64,000 nt of DNA from assembly GCF_000832065.1 (NCBI RefSeq), contig NZ_JXQM01000021.1, positions 186,001 to 250,000 on the forward strand. Direction: 5' to 3'. This document shows, piece by piece, positions 1 through 7,185 of the stretch. The position numbers and the translations under genes were made by a program. The notes under the pieces were generated by a model. That model ran no database searches and was not told the DNA's origin. It saw nothing but the letters and a program-made list of their open reading frames with translations. Positions within the stretch are counted from its first letter, which is position 1, and each line of letters opens with the position of its first letter. Source of the DNA: Nitrosospira sp. NpAV (GTDB taxonomy: Bacteria > Pseudomonadota > Gammaproteobacteria > Burkholderiales > Nitrosomonadaceae).

Positions 1-1
1 G

Positions 2-241
2 ATAGGTGTACTTGGCATGCTGGCGTATGCCTTCTTCTTGTGGAATTGGTTTCGAATACTAAAGGCACACCAGCTAGGTATTCTGGGGGCAGCTTTTATG
101 TGTTATATCATGTTGTTCGGACTAACAGATGTACTTGTAATATTTAGACAGAACATTTATTTGCTTCTTGTCATTACCGCCATCGGAATCGGCTGGCAAA
201 AGGCACATGAGACGACTTCTCTCCAGACCGGAAACACCTAA
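2..241 (+). CDS. C-terminal end of a membrane protein, probably O-antigen ligase/polymerase (partial)
   Basis: Only the C-terminal end is in the window; the frame is open to the left edge, so the true start lies outside. The roughly 79 visible residues are mostly hydrophobic and rich in Phe, Trp and Ile, with two likely membrane segments and a short polar tail ending QTGNT. Placed directly before a glycosyltransferase, this fits the end of an inner-membrane O-antigen ligase or polymerase (WaaL/Wzy type). The TAA stop shares its last base with the ATG of the next gene, so the two genes are probably translationally coupled. The family call rests on hydrophobicity and context, not on a diagnostic motif. 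Confidence 0.45.
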   Translation: MGVLGMLAYAFFLWNWFRILKAHQLGILGAAFMCYIMLFGLTDVLVIFRQNIYLLLVITAIGIGWQKAHETTSLQTGNT

Positions 242-1383
242 TGCGCGTATGTTTCATATCGCATTCCGCTAAAAGATATGGCGCAGAACTTGCGCTGCTT
301 GAGCTACTAAGGGGCTTGGTCGAATTGGGCGTCGACTGCAAGGTTCTTGTTCCTGAGAGAGGACCTTTCCTGACAGCGCTTGATCAACTACATATCGAGT
401 GGACGATAATCGGCTATCCTCGCTGGACATCCGGAGCTCGGCGTCAGAATATATTTCATCGCATTAAGCGCATGTTTGGGACATTGTTTTGGATAATTCC
501 GATAGCACGAGCAATTGCAAAATGGCGTTGCGACGTAATCTATACCAATACCGTTATTGTTGGTGCTGGCGCATTGGCGGCATGGCTGGTACATCGGCCC
601 CATATCTGGCATCTGCATGAGTCTGGATATTGTCGTGAACAGTTGTTTGACTTGGGGGAATATGCTCCGCGCTTGATCGACCACCTCTCTGCGAGCATTA
701 TTGTCATTTCACACGCGGTGCAGGATGAATATATAAACTATGTATGTCCGCGGAAGTTGCGTGTAATTTATCAGTCTGTAACTCTACCGGAGATAAATGA
801 GAGCTTACCGGGTCGGGTTGAGAATGGGCGGCGCTTCAGGTGCGCCATAGTTGGGTCACTGCAGGCTCAAAAGGGTCAGGACGAAGCGATTGCAGCATTG
901 GCAGAATTAGTGCACCGTGGAGTCGATGCCGAGTTACTCATCGTCGGTACTGGCGATAAGCGCTTCCGTAGTTCCCTCGTACACCAAGTAAAATATCTTG
1001 GTCTGGAAGAACGGGTTATTTTTCATGGTTACGCGGAAAATCCACTACCGCTAATTCATGCGACTGATGTGATTCTCATATGTTCGCGCTTTGAAGCATT
1101 CGGGCGAGTGACGGTAGAAGCAATGCTTGCGGGGAAGCCAATAATAGGCACCTCCAGTGGAGGAACAATAGAACTAATTGAGAATGGAAAAACTGGTCTG
1201 CTATATCAACCAGGTAATCATAATGAACTCGCTGACAAAATACAGTATCTATATGAAAATCCTAGAGAAAGTACGGAGCTGGGTACTGCCGCGCTCATTT
1301 GGGCAGAAGGCCGTTTTAGTCGGAAGCGATATGCTAAAGAGGTGCTCGACTTATTGAATGAAGTGGTGACAAAGCCTTCTTAA
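241..1383 (+). CDS. GT4-family glycosyltransferase (group 1, GT-B fold)
   Basis: A 380-residue retaining glycosyltransferase of the GT4 type, expected to transfer a nucleotide-activated sugar to a surface polysaccharide at the cytoplasmic face of the inner membrane. The N-terminal half starts MRVCFISHSAKRYGAE, the usual GT4 acceptor-domain opening. The C-terminal donor domain carries the E-x7-E signature at E285 and E293 (FEAFGRVTVEAM), followed by GKPIIGTSSGG. Length is normal. Its ATG overlaps the stop of the upstream membrane protein by one base. The gene is visibly richer in A and T than the rest of the window, as is common for horizontally acquired sugar loci. Sugar and linkage cannot be told from sequence. 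Confidence 0.9.
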   Translation: MRVCFISHSAKRYGAELALLELLRGLVELGVDCKVLVPERGPFLTALDQLHIEWTIIGYPRWTSGARRQNIFHRIKRMFGTLFWIIPIARAIAKWRCDVIYTNTVIVGAGALAAWLVHRPHIWHLHESGYCREQLFDLGEYAPRLIDHLSASIIVISHAVQDEYINYVCPRKLRVIYQSVTLPEINESLPGRVENGRRFRCAIVGSLQAQKGQDEAIAALAELVHRGVDAELLIVGTGDKRFRSSLVHQVKYLGLEERVIFHGYAENPLPLIHATDVILICSRFEAFGRVTVEAMLAGKPIIGTSSGGTIELIENGKTGLLYQPGNHNELADKIQYLYENPRESTELGTAALIWAEGRFSRKRYAKEVLDLLNEVVTKPS

Positions 1384-1611
1384 TAATATTTACTGACATC
1401 CTGGGAGAAGGAGTTGAATATTTGTATAAAGAAAGAAGATGCAACGAAGCTTATGAGTCTGACCTGAGGTATCTTTATTCTGAGCAGAAACAGGAGCGAA
1501 GTCAGAGCCTATCAGGATCAGTAAACTACCTAAGCCTCTCAACATCACAAATCCATTACTGACTAATGGCGCGTATATGTCTACAATCGGCATTTACGTG
1601 GAGGAGCTTAT

Positions 1612-3588
1612 ATGAAACTGGTGCGTGCGCGAATTCAGGATTTCCGAAGTATTGATGATTCTGAGGAATTCAGTCTTGATGAGCATATCACCTGCTTCGT
1701 CGGGAAAAATGAATCGGGCAAGACCACCCTGTTAACGGCCCTCCACCGGCTCAATCCAATCTTCGATGATGCAAGATTTGACCGGCAAAAAGACTACCCG
1801 CGCCGCCATTTATCCGACTACGAAGAGCGCCATGAAGGCAAGGATGCGACCGTAGTCACGACCTGGTGGACCATCGAACCCGCCGAAAAGGAAAAAATCG
1901 CCGATACGTTCGGGGCTGGAGCGCTGGCAAGCGACGAGATTGCGGTGCAAAAAGACTATGGCAATCGGACCCGCTGGACAGTCAGTTTCGATGAAGCCGC
2001 CATCGTTCAACATCTCATCGATGCCAGCGGCTTTCATGAGGACGAGAAGGCGCAGATTGGCGTGGCCCGGACAGTCGCCGAGCTGAAGGCTAAAGCGGAA
2101 TCGGTTCATGAAACATCACCGGGGCGGGCGCATTGCCTGCAGCAAATCGCTCGGCATTTTCCTCAAGACTCGGTTTCCCAGGGGATCGTGAACCTGCTGG
2201 ATTTACCGAAATTCATGCTGTTCTCCCAGTATCAGCGGATGCAAGGGCAAGTCAGTCTTGAGCAGATTCGGCAGAGGGAATTGAGCAATACGCTCGAATC
2301 CGCCGACCAGGTGTTTATTGCGCTCTGCGAAATGGCTTCCACAACGGTCGAACAGGTCGCTTCCATTCAGGATTTCGAAAGCCTGGTGTCGCGCTTCGAG
2401 GGTGCCTCCAACAAGATTTCAACCGAAATGTTCCGCTACTGGAGCCAGAATAAATTCCTCAAGGTTATTTTTCGGCTCGACCATGCGCTGCCGGGCGACC
2501 CGCCCCCCTTCAGCAATGGCCGCATCTTCCGGACGCGCATTTTAAATAAACTTCATGACGTGACCGTCCCTTTCGACGATCGCAGTACGGGTTTCGTATG
2601 GTTTTTCTCGTTTCTTGCGTTGTTCTCACAAGTGAAAAAGCGGAGCGGGGCTAGAACCATTCTACTGCTGGACGAGCCGGGGCTGAGTTTGCATGGCAAG
2701 GCGCAGGGTGACTTGCTGCGATATTTCAGGGAGCGTCTGGCGCCTGATCATCAAGTTATCTACACGACGCATTCGCCCTTCATGGTGCCGTCCGATGATC
2801 TTTCCTCCGTACGCACGGTGGAGGACGTTGTCATTTATCATCAGGATGAAGCGCCGGAGGTACGAGGCACCAAGGTTGGCGGCGATGTGTTGAGTACGGA
2901 CCCGGATACGCTGTTCCCCTTGCAGAATGCGCTGGCTTATGAGATTACCCAAGCCCTTTCCGCCGGTCAGCACACGCTGCTGGTGACCAGGCCTTCCGAC
3001 CTGCTTTATCTGAGAGCGATGTCGGAAGTATTGCGCTCGCATAAGCGTACCCCGCTCGACCCGCGCTGGACTATCTGCCCGGCCGGAGGCGTGGAGAAGG
3101 TCAGTGCTTTCATGAGCCTCTTTGGCGGGAATCGATTGCAGGTGGCGGTACTGTCGGATTTGGCTTCAGCCCATGAAAAGGTTGAGGACCTCAGCCGCTG
3201 GAAGATTCTGCGTGACGGCCATATTTTCACGATTGGCGCCTACGCCGGCCAACAGGATGCTGACATTGAAGATATGCTCGGCGCGGGACTTTATGGGGAG
3301 ATCGTGGGGGGGTGCTACGGCCTCAAGGGAAAACAAGCCGTCGCCGCCCTGCCAGCCGGTTCGCGCATTGTGAATCACACAATAGAACGTTTCCGCGCTC
3401 AGCCGGAAACGGTTCCGGGCACGGTTACGGAGTTCGACCGTTACGTGCCCGCCGTCTATTTCACCGAGCATCAATCCGATATCATCAAGAAACTGTTTGG
3501 AGCGGACTTAAAAGTAACCCTTGGCCGCTTTGAGCAATTATTCAGTGACTTGAATGCGTTATTACCCGAAACCGGGCAGGTTCTCTGA
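1612..3588 (+). CDS. OLD-like AAA ATPase with degenerate TOPRIM domain
   Basis: A 658-residue SMC/ABC-type ATPase laid out like overcoming-lysogenization-defect (OLD) nucleases. Walker A is GKNESGKTT at residues 31-39; Walker B is LLLDEPGLSLHG around D354-E355; a switch histidine lies in YTTHSPFMV. From about residue 450 a TOPRIM-like region follows, but the usual V-E-G is V-T-R (T459 in LLVTRPSDLLYL) and the usual D-x-D is SDLAS around D516, so the metal-binding acids are partly lost. OLD proteins act in phage defence or DNA repair; here nuclease activity is doubtful. A good Shine-Dalgarno GGAGGAG precedes the ATG. It stands alone between the sugar locus and the prophage. The 228 bases before it hold no gene I can support. 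Confidence 0.75.
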   Translation: MKLVRARIQDFRSIDDSEEFSLDEHITCFVGKNESGKTTLLTALHRLNPIFDDARFDRQKDYPRRHLSDYEERHEGKDATVVTTWWTIEPAEKEKIADTFGAGALASDEIAVQKDYGNRTRWTVSFDEAAIVQHLIDASGFHEDEKAQIGVARTVAELKAKAESVHETSPGRAHCLQQIARHFPQDSVSQGIVNLLDLPKFMLFSQYQRMQGQVSLEQIRQRELSNTLESADQVFIALCEMASTTVEQVASIQDFESLVSRFEGASNKISTEMFRYWSQNKFLKVIFRLDHALPGDPPPFSNGRIFRTRILNKLHDVTVPFDDRSTGFVWFFSFLALFSQVKKRSGARTILLLDEPGLSLHGKAQGDLLRYFRERLAPDHQVIYTTHSPFMVPSDDLSSVRTVEDVVIYHQDEAPEVRGTKVGGDVLSTDPDTLFPLQNALAYEITQALSAGQHTLLVTRPSDLLYLRAMSEVLRSHKRTPLDPRWTICPAGGVEKVSAFMSLFGGNRLQVAVLSDLASAHEKVEDLSRWKILRDGHIFTIGAYAGQQDADIEDMLGAGLYGEIVGGCYGLKGKQAVAALPAGSRIVNHTIERFRAQPETVPGTVTEFDRYVPAVYFTEHQSDIIKKLFGADLKVTLGRFEQLFSDLNALLPETGQVL

Positions 3589-3639
3589 TCTAGTGGTTTC
3601 TTACGCTCAACCTGTCGATTCGGTAGGAACTCTGGATTT

Positions 3640-3713
3640 CGTCATTCCAGGCTTGAGCCGGAATCAGCCCAAACCAGCAATGATGTGCTTCGAACGTCTC
3701 CGCCGGTATGACG
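3640..3713. repeat. Palindromic intergenic repeat (CGTCAT...ATGACG ends)
   Basis: The element begins CGTCATTCCAGGCTTGAGCC and ends CGCCGGTATGACG, so its ends are inverted copies (CGTCAT/ATGACG). Repeats with this look (cgtcattccggcttgagccgg) are scattered between genes in many proteobacteria. It sits just left of the prophage and is probably host DNA, which would put the left prophage border between about 3714 and 3800. The sequence shows only the inverted ends; the dispersed nature is from recall. Confidence 0.45.
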
Positions 3714-3773
3714 TTTACGAGACCGGCCTCATATTCGGCATCGATCGAATTTTGCAATAGAACGGATTGCCGG

Positions 3774-3797
3774 GGGTGCTGGGCGTGGGGAGCACCC
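3774..3797 (-). terminator. Hairpin after the last prophage gene
   Basis: GGGTGCT (3774-3780) and AGCACCC (3791-3797) form a perfect 7-bp GC-rich stem with a 10-base loop, four bases past the stop of the last leftward prophage gene. There is no run of U, so it may act as a weak terminator or an mRNA 3' stabiliser. Confidence 0.5.
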
Positions 3798-3800
3798 GAT

Positions 3801-4610
3801 CTATCGAAAAAGTATGGAAGGGGGAAAAAACCGGATCGCCAATTCCTTTAGATCTACGTCCTGCTCAGCGCCATCTTCGAATTTGAATTTCCAAGTGCCT
3901 TGCGGATCATCCGGATTCGCCGGTGTGGGGTCATCCGCCAGATTTATGCCGCCTTTTCTCAGGATCGACCTCGCGCCTTTCGCGTCATTGCTTAACAGCA
4001 AGCTCAACGCGTCGGGAATACGCTTTTTCTTCGCTTCCCAGGCTTTGTTCATCCACGGCGCCATTTCCGTCAAGAGGCCGTGTTTTTTGTAGATGCCTGC
4101 CATTCGCGTAAGCTCATTCGGGTCATCCAGGAGATTGCCAGCCAACATGCGCGTGGCAATCACCTCATCCGCCGCCGGCGCGCGGGCGCGGTTTCCCGGA
4201 GCGTCGGATTCCTTTTGCAGGCTCATCAGGCCCGCACCCTGATTCGCCGAAACCGGGGGAATTTCCGATTGAAGCCCGTTCACGGAAAGCCGCCCGGTGG
4301 ATCGCCGGGAAACGGCATCTGGTTCGAGCGGCGCATCCGGAACCACACCTGGCAGATCCGGTTCGGGTGTGCCGGGTGATTGTTGCCACATCGTTTTCTC
4401 CCAACCCGCGGCTATCTCATCATTGGCCGCTCTTAGCCGATCGCGCGTATCTTTTTGATAAGCGGCCTTATCCATTCTTGCCCCGTGAATTTCCGCCTCG
4501 CGCTCATCGGCTCTCGCCATCCGCGCCGCTCGTCTCTGCCTGAGCGCCATCTCCTGACCGCTGCGTGCGCCCTGCGCCAGCCCACCTGCAAATGCACCAA
4601 GGTTAAACAT
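3801..4610 (-). CDS. Prophage protein of unknown function (probable virion protein)
   Basis: A 269-residue protein at the far end of the late operon. Start taken at MFNLGAFAGGL because GGAGGAAAGT lies directly before this ATG; a start four codons earlier would put the Shine-Dalgarno inside the gene. The N-terminus (residues 5-75) is Ala/Arg/Glu-rich and helical, the middle (80-140) is Pro-rich and probably disordered, and the C-terminal part is mixed. Gly-Ala-rich N-termini of this kind occur in ejected internal proteins of short-tailed phages, but I recognise no family. The gene ends just before the terminal hairpin. Confidence 0.65.
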   Translation of the reverse strand: MFNLGAFAGGLAQGARSGQEMALRQRRAARMARADEREAEIHGARMDKAAYQKDTRDRLRAANDEIAAGWEKTMWQQSPGTPEPDLPGVVPDAPLEPDAVSRRSTGRLSVNGLQSEIPPVSANQGAGLMSLQKESDAPGNRARAPAADEVIATRMLAGNLLDDPNELTRMAGIYKKHGLLTEMAPWMNKAWEAKKKRIPDALSLLLSNDAKGARSILRKGGINLADDPTPANPDDPQGTWKFKFEDGAEQDVDLKELAIRFFPPSILFR

Positions 4611-4720
4611 ACTTTCCTCCATTCATGGTCGCGCTCATCGCTGCCGCACTGTTTCAGACTGGCACTCCAATCGTTCCAGCCCACTCGAAAATGCACCAAA
4701 ACAAAACAACTATTTCCTGC
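4577..4720 (-). repeat. Decayed tandem duplication of a gene's 5' end
   Basis: The first 44 bases of the unknown prophage gene (4577-4620) reappear with changes at 4676-4720, about 100 bases upstream. Shared blocks include CCAGCCCAC, AAATGCACCAA, AAACA and TTTCCT, roughly 80 percent identity. The second copy would read FGAFSSGL where the gene has LGAFAGGL and soon meets a stop, so it looks like a relic of duplication. Confidence 0.45.
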
Positions 4721-4812
4721 GCAAGATCCATTCACTCCCTATCACCACTATTCAGATGAGGCCGGTAAGGAGTCCCTGCATAATCGGTAATGTCTCAGTT
4801 TGAATTTAGGTT

Positions 4813-5244
4813 TCAGGTGATGCCGTGCTTCCTTAAAAGCGCCTGCTCGTCGCCTGATACCCAGCCGAAGACCTTCGGCTCCCCATCCAACTTCTGAACG
4901 AAGTAGTGAACATCGAAATCTATCGCTACGTCCGATTGATTCTTGCGGGCATAGGTTGCCGTCCAAGCGACATGGGCCACGCAATGATGTTCGTCTATCG
5001 GGGAGAGGCGGACATCGCGTATTTGCATTTCTTTCGTTCCTATTGCCCGATAGTGCGCATAACCTTGCGCCATGACCTGCCTGAATTGATCATCGTTCTT
5101 TCCGGCCGTAACTCCGGCAGGTGTGGCGCCTATGAACTCGGAAGCATACAGCGATGCGACCTCATCCATGTCCATATCGCCGCCTAGGGATTGTTTGAAA
5201 AAGCCTTCGTATCGCTCGAACAGTTTCCTGACGCTGGTTTCCAT
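4813..5244 (-). CDS. SnoaL-like / NTF2-fold protein (probable cargo gene)
   Basis: A 143-residue protein with the alpha+beta cone pattern of the SnoaL/NTF2-like superfamily: an N-terminal helix (VRKLFERYEGFFKQ), a central segment with ASEFIGATPAG, then paired strands (HHCVAHVAWTATYA, VAIDFDVHYFVQK, KVFGWVSGDEQ). This fold serves as small enzymes or binding proteins; no catalytic residues can be assigned. Start chosen at the second of two adjacent ATGs, five bases after GGAGAGG. It is not a known virion part and lies between phage genes, so it is probably a lysogenic cargo gene. The 5245-5388 gap shows no gene. Confidence 0.7.
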   Translation of the reverse strand: METSVRKLFERYEGFFKQSLGGDMDMDEVASLYASEFIGATPAGVTAGKNDDQFRQVMAQGYAHYRAIGTKEMQIRDVRLSPIDEHHCVAHVAWTATYARKNQSDVAIDFDVHYFVQKLDGEPKVFGWVSGDEQALLRKHGIT

Positions 5245-5388
5245 CATTTCCTCTCCAAGCATAGCCAGTTTCAGATGGGTTTAATGAGATCATTCATCGC
5301 CTAACCCCCCAGACGACCGCAACGGATCGATAGCCGAAATTCAGACTGAGACACTACCCCGTAATCGGGATGTTTGGCGAAAGGGAAA

Positions 5389-5577
5389 CTATTTGAGCTT
5401 CTTGAATTCGCTTGCCCGCATGAGCAGTTCCAGCGTGGTTTCGAGTTTGATCACGCGCTCCGTCAGGTTTTCAATCTTGTCCTGCTGGGTTTTGATCACC
5501 TCGCTTTGGCGAACAATCCTGTCCTCCAGCTTTATCATCGAGGTTAGCGCATCCCATACGCGATCCGTAACACCCAT
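5389..5577 (-). CDS. Small coiled-coil protein
   Basis: A 62-residue protein whose middle (about residues 15-52) is a heptad-patterned coiled coil: IKLEDRIVRQ, IKTQQDKIENL, ERVIKLETTLELL. Its ATG overlaps the TGA of the upstream gene in the form TGATG, so the two are translationally coupled and probably act together. No enzymatic motif. It may be a partner or regulator of the ribbon-helix-helix-like protein. Confidence 0.65.
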   Translation of the reverse strand: MGVTDRVWDALTSMIKLEDRIVRQSEVIKTQQDKIENLTERVIKLETTLELLMRASEFKKLK

Positions 5578-5873
5578 CAGATAGCCTCACTCATATTTCT
5601 GGATGCCTCGGCTTCCAATTCGGCTATCCGCTTATTGCTGGCTTCCACGAACGCCAGCACCTCATCGATGGACCCGGATGCCCGGTCTGCGGCGGCCTTG
5701 GCCTTATCGGCAAGAATGCCTAATTCTTCATCCGCCTCGGCGGATTCATATGCCGTGGCGCCGCGACGCATCAATTCCGCCACAGGAAGCCCCAGCTTCT
5801 TGGCCTTGAGCATGATCATTTTTTTTTCCTGGGGCGTGGCCTGAACCACAATTCTTTCAACCGCTGTCGCCAT
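5577..5873 (-). CDS. Ribbon-helix-helix-like protein with C-terminal coiled coil
   Basis: A 98-residue protein. Start taken at MATAVERIVVQATPQEKK because AGGAG stands seven bases upstream; an upstream in-frame ATG overlaps the operator. The N-terminus has a short beta strand (ERIVVQAT) followed by two helices (PQEKKMIMLKAKKLG, PVAELMRRGATAY), the order seen in Arc/CopG-type DNA-binding proteins and in MobC-like proteins. The rest is a long Ala/Glu-rich helix. The gene has its own sigma70-type promoter overlapped by three TGTACA repeats, which fits an autorepressor. It is coupled to the next small coiled-coil gene. Antitoxin, phage regulator or mobilisation protein are all possible. Confidence 0.6.
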   Translation of the reverse strand: MATAVERIVVQATPQEKKMIMLKAKKLGLPVAELMRRGATAYESAEADEELGILADKAKAAADRASGSIDEVLAFVEASNKRIAELEAEASRNMSEAI

Positions 5874-5905
5874 GATAAAACTCCTAGTCGTGAATAAGTT
5901 CAGCT

Positions 5906-5943
5906 TGTACATGTACAGTATATGTACATCAAGCGCTTGTCAA
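5906..5943 (-). promoter_or_regulatory. Leftward promoter overlapped by TGTACA-repeat operator
   Basis: On the minus strand TTGACA (5938-5943) and TATACT (5917-5922) are spaced by 15 bases, a slightly short sigma70 promoter. TGTACA occurs at 5906-5911, 5912-5917 and 5923-5928; the first two form the perfect palindrome TGTACATGTACA, and the repeats cover the -10 region. A second perfect palindrome, CAAGCGCTTG, spans 5930-5939. A repressor bound here would block the promoter of the ribbon-helix-helix-like gene. Confidence 0.65.
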
Positions 5944-5950
5944 TGATCAT

Positions 5951-6157
5951 TTAACCTAAACCCGCTAGCTGGATGGGGTGAGGCGCACCACTCTGGGCGT
6001 ACAGGGCAAGACGCAACGACGCGGAATGACCATGCCATTCCAAAGCGTTGCAAGCAATGCAGCCATGTGCCGGGTTTAACCCAGCGTTCATTGCGCTATA
6101 CGCGGCATCGATCTGTGGCGTGTCTGAATGGGAGTCCGGATGACACCACTTGCTCAT
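5951..6157 (-). CDS. Possible small protein of unknown function (doubtful)
   Basis: An open frame of 68 codons just downstream of the truncated internal-protein gene, ending right before the promoter of the next gene pair. It starts MSKWCHPDSHSDTP and ends PIQLAGLG. No strong Shine-Dalgarno (only GAAGAAG) and no recognisable domain. The frame stays open a few codons further up, overlapping the end of the upstream gene, so it could be a frameshifted remnant or not a gene at all. Confidence 0.3.
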   Translation of the reverse strand: MSKWCHPDSHSDTPQIDAAYSAMNAGLNPAHGCIACNALEWHGHSASLRLALYAQSGAPHPIQLAGLG

Positions 6158-6167
6158 AACTTCTTCG

Positions 6168-6578
6168 TTATCGCAGCCGCGCGGCGAGACCCGTGTTTGG
6201 CATGTTGCGGCCGAATTTCACCACGCCTTCGCGCATTGCCATGCTTTGCAATTCCGTGTCGCGCCGCGCCTTGTTCATTGCGCCGGCGGTATCCTTGGCC
6301 AGCCCAAGGTTGATATCCTGGGTCAACGCCTGGAATCTGCCCGAGTCCGGGTTGATGCCCAGCCGCCCCATGGACCGCTGGTTCGATTCCAGCGCGCCCT
6401 GATAGCCGCGCGAGACATCCGCCGCTGCTTCTCCGGCCAGTTTTCCCTTGCGTTCGGGGGAATCGATTTCGCTGGCATCCCGGACCATGCGCGCTTCCAG
6501 CGGAGCGAAAAGATCGCGGTTGGACATGGCAGCCTGACCGATAAGCGGATCGGGTTTCGGCGGTTTTGAGCTACACAT
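6168..6578 (-). CDS. Phage internal/structural protein, short version
   Basis: A 136-residue protein opening MCSSKPPKPDP and containing SMGRLGINPDSGRFQAL and GAMNKARRDTELQS. This Met-Cys-Pro-rich start and the R-x-GINP-x-SGRF pattern are features I associate with a family of internal or accessory proteins of short-tailed phages, usually clearly longer. Here the C-terminus stops abruptly at NTGLAARLR, so the gene may be truncated by deletion or frameshift. GGAGG stands seven bases before the ATG, which overlaps the end of the acetyltransferase gene by eight bases. Role in the virion is inferred. Confidence 0.6.
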   Translation of the reverse strand: MCSSKPPKPDPLIGQAAMSNRDLFAPLEARMVRDASEIDSPERKGKLAGEAAADVSRGYQGALESNQRSMGRLGINPDSGRFQALTQDINLGLAKDTAGAMNKARRDTELQSMAMREGVVKFGRNMPNTGLAARLR

Positions 6579-7185
6579 TTTCTACCTCCAGTATCTTGGT
6601 CAAGCCATTTTCCACATGACGGTAACCCAGAAGCCGAAAGAATCTTCCGGCCTTGTTCACGGTCTTCACCGAAATATTGATTTCGCTTACTCCGAGCAAC
6701 CGCAGCGCGTCCTCGACATACCTCACAAAATGTTGCGCCACCCTGCCCTTGCGTGCCTCCGGCAATAGGTAAAGCGTGTCTTCCGTGGCAATAAGCGTTT
6801 GCGTATGCGCGCTTTTATCCAGGTACATGGCGCAATTGCCTGATAATCTACCGCCGCTTCTCACCGTAAAGAGAATATAGCGTCCGGCGCGCTCATAGCG
6901 AATGAATATCTCGTAATCCGGGTTGAAGGGTAATCCATGCCGATAAGCTTCCGTCTCATTCTAGTGCGCCCGGTGCAATGGTTTTATTTCATCGGCGACG
7001 GCTTCGATACTTTCGACGGAAAACGTAAAATCCTGGCAATCCTTCGGCTGAATTTTGCCAATCGCCTCAAGAGGAATGAGTGCCGGTATCTGGTCCGCGG
7101 CAAGACAGATGCCGGCGGCCAGCTCAGGCGTGAGAGGAAGTCCCATATTCGCCTTCAGGAATGCAAATAATTGATTATTGATCAT
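6571..7185 (-). pseudogene. GNAT-family acetyltransferase interrupted by one in-frame amber codon
   Basis: The first 74 codons (7185-6964) and the last 129 codons (6960-6574) lie in the same frame, separated only by a TAG at 6961-6963. Read through, they give one GNAT protein of about 204 residues of the kind often found beside phage tail genes. The junction reads HRAH-stop-NETEAYRH, where related proteins, from recall, have an aromatic residue after the His, so TGG to TAG is the simplest explanation. The C-terminal half has the acetyl-CoA site: LYLLPEARKGRVAQHF and FFRLLGYRHVENGLTK. It could be a recent pseudogene, an amber codon read by a suppressor tRNA, or a sequencing error. The start ATG overlaps the stop of the upstream gene (TGATG). 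Confidence 0.8.

Noticed and set aside
4433-4790. Small frames on both strands between the last phage gene and the SnoaL-like gene
   Set aside because: No Shine-Dalgarno, overlap with a duplicated gene start, and compositions typical of noncoding shadow frames.
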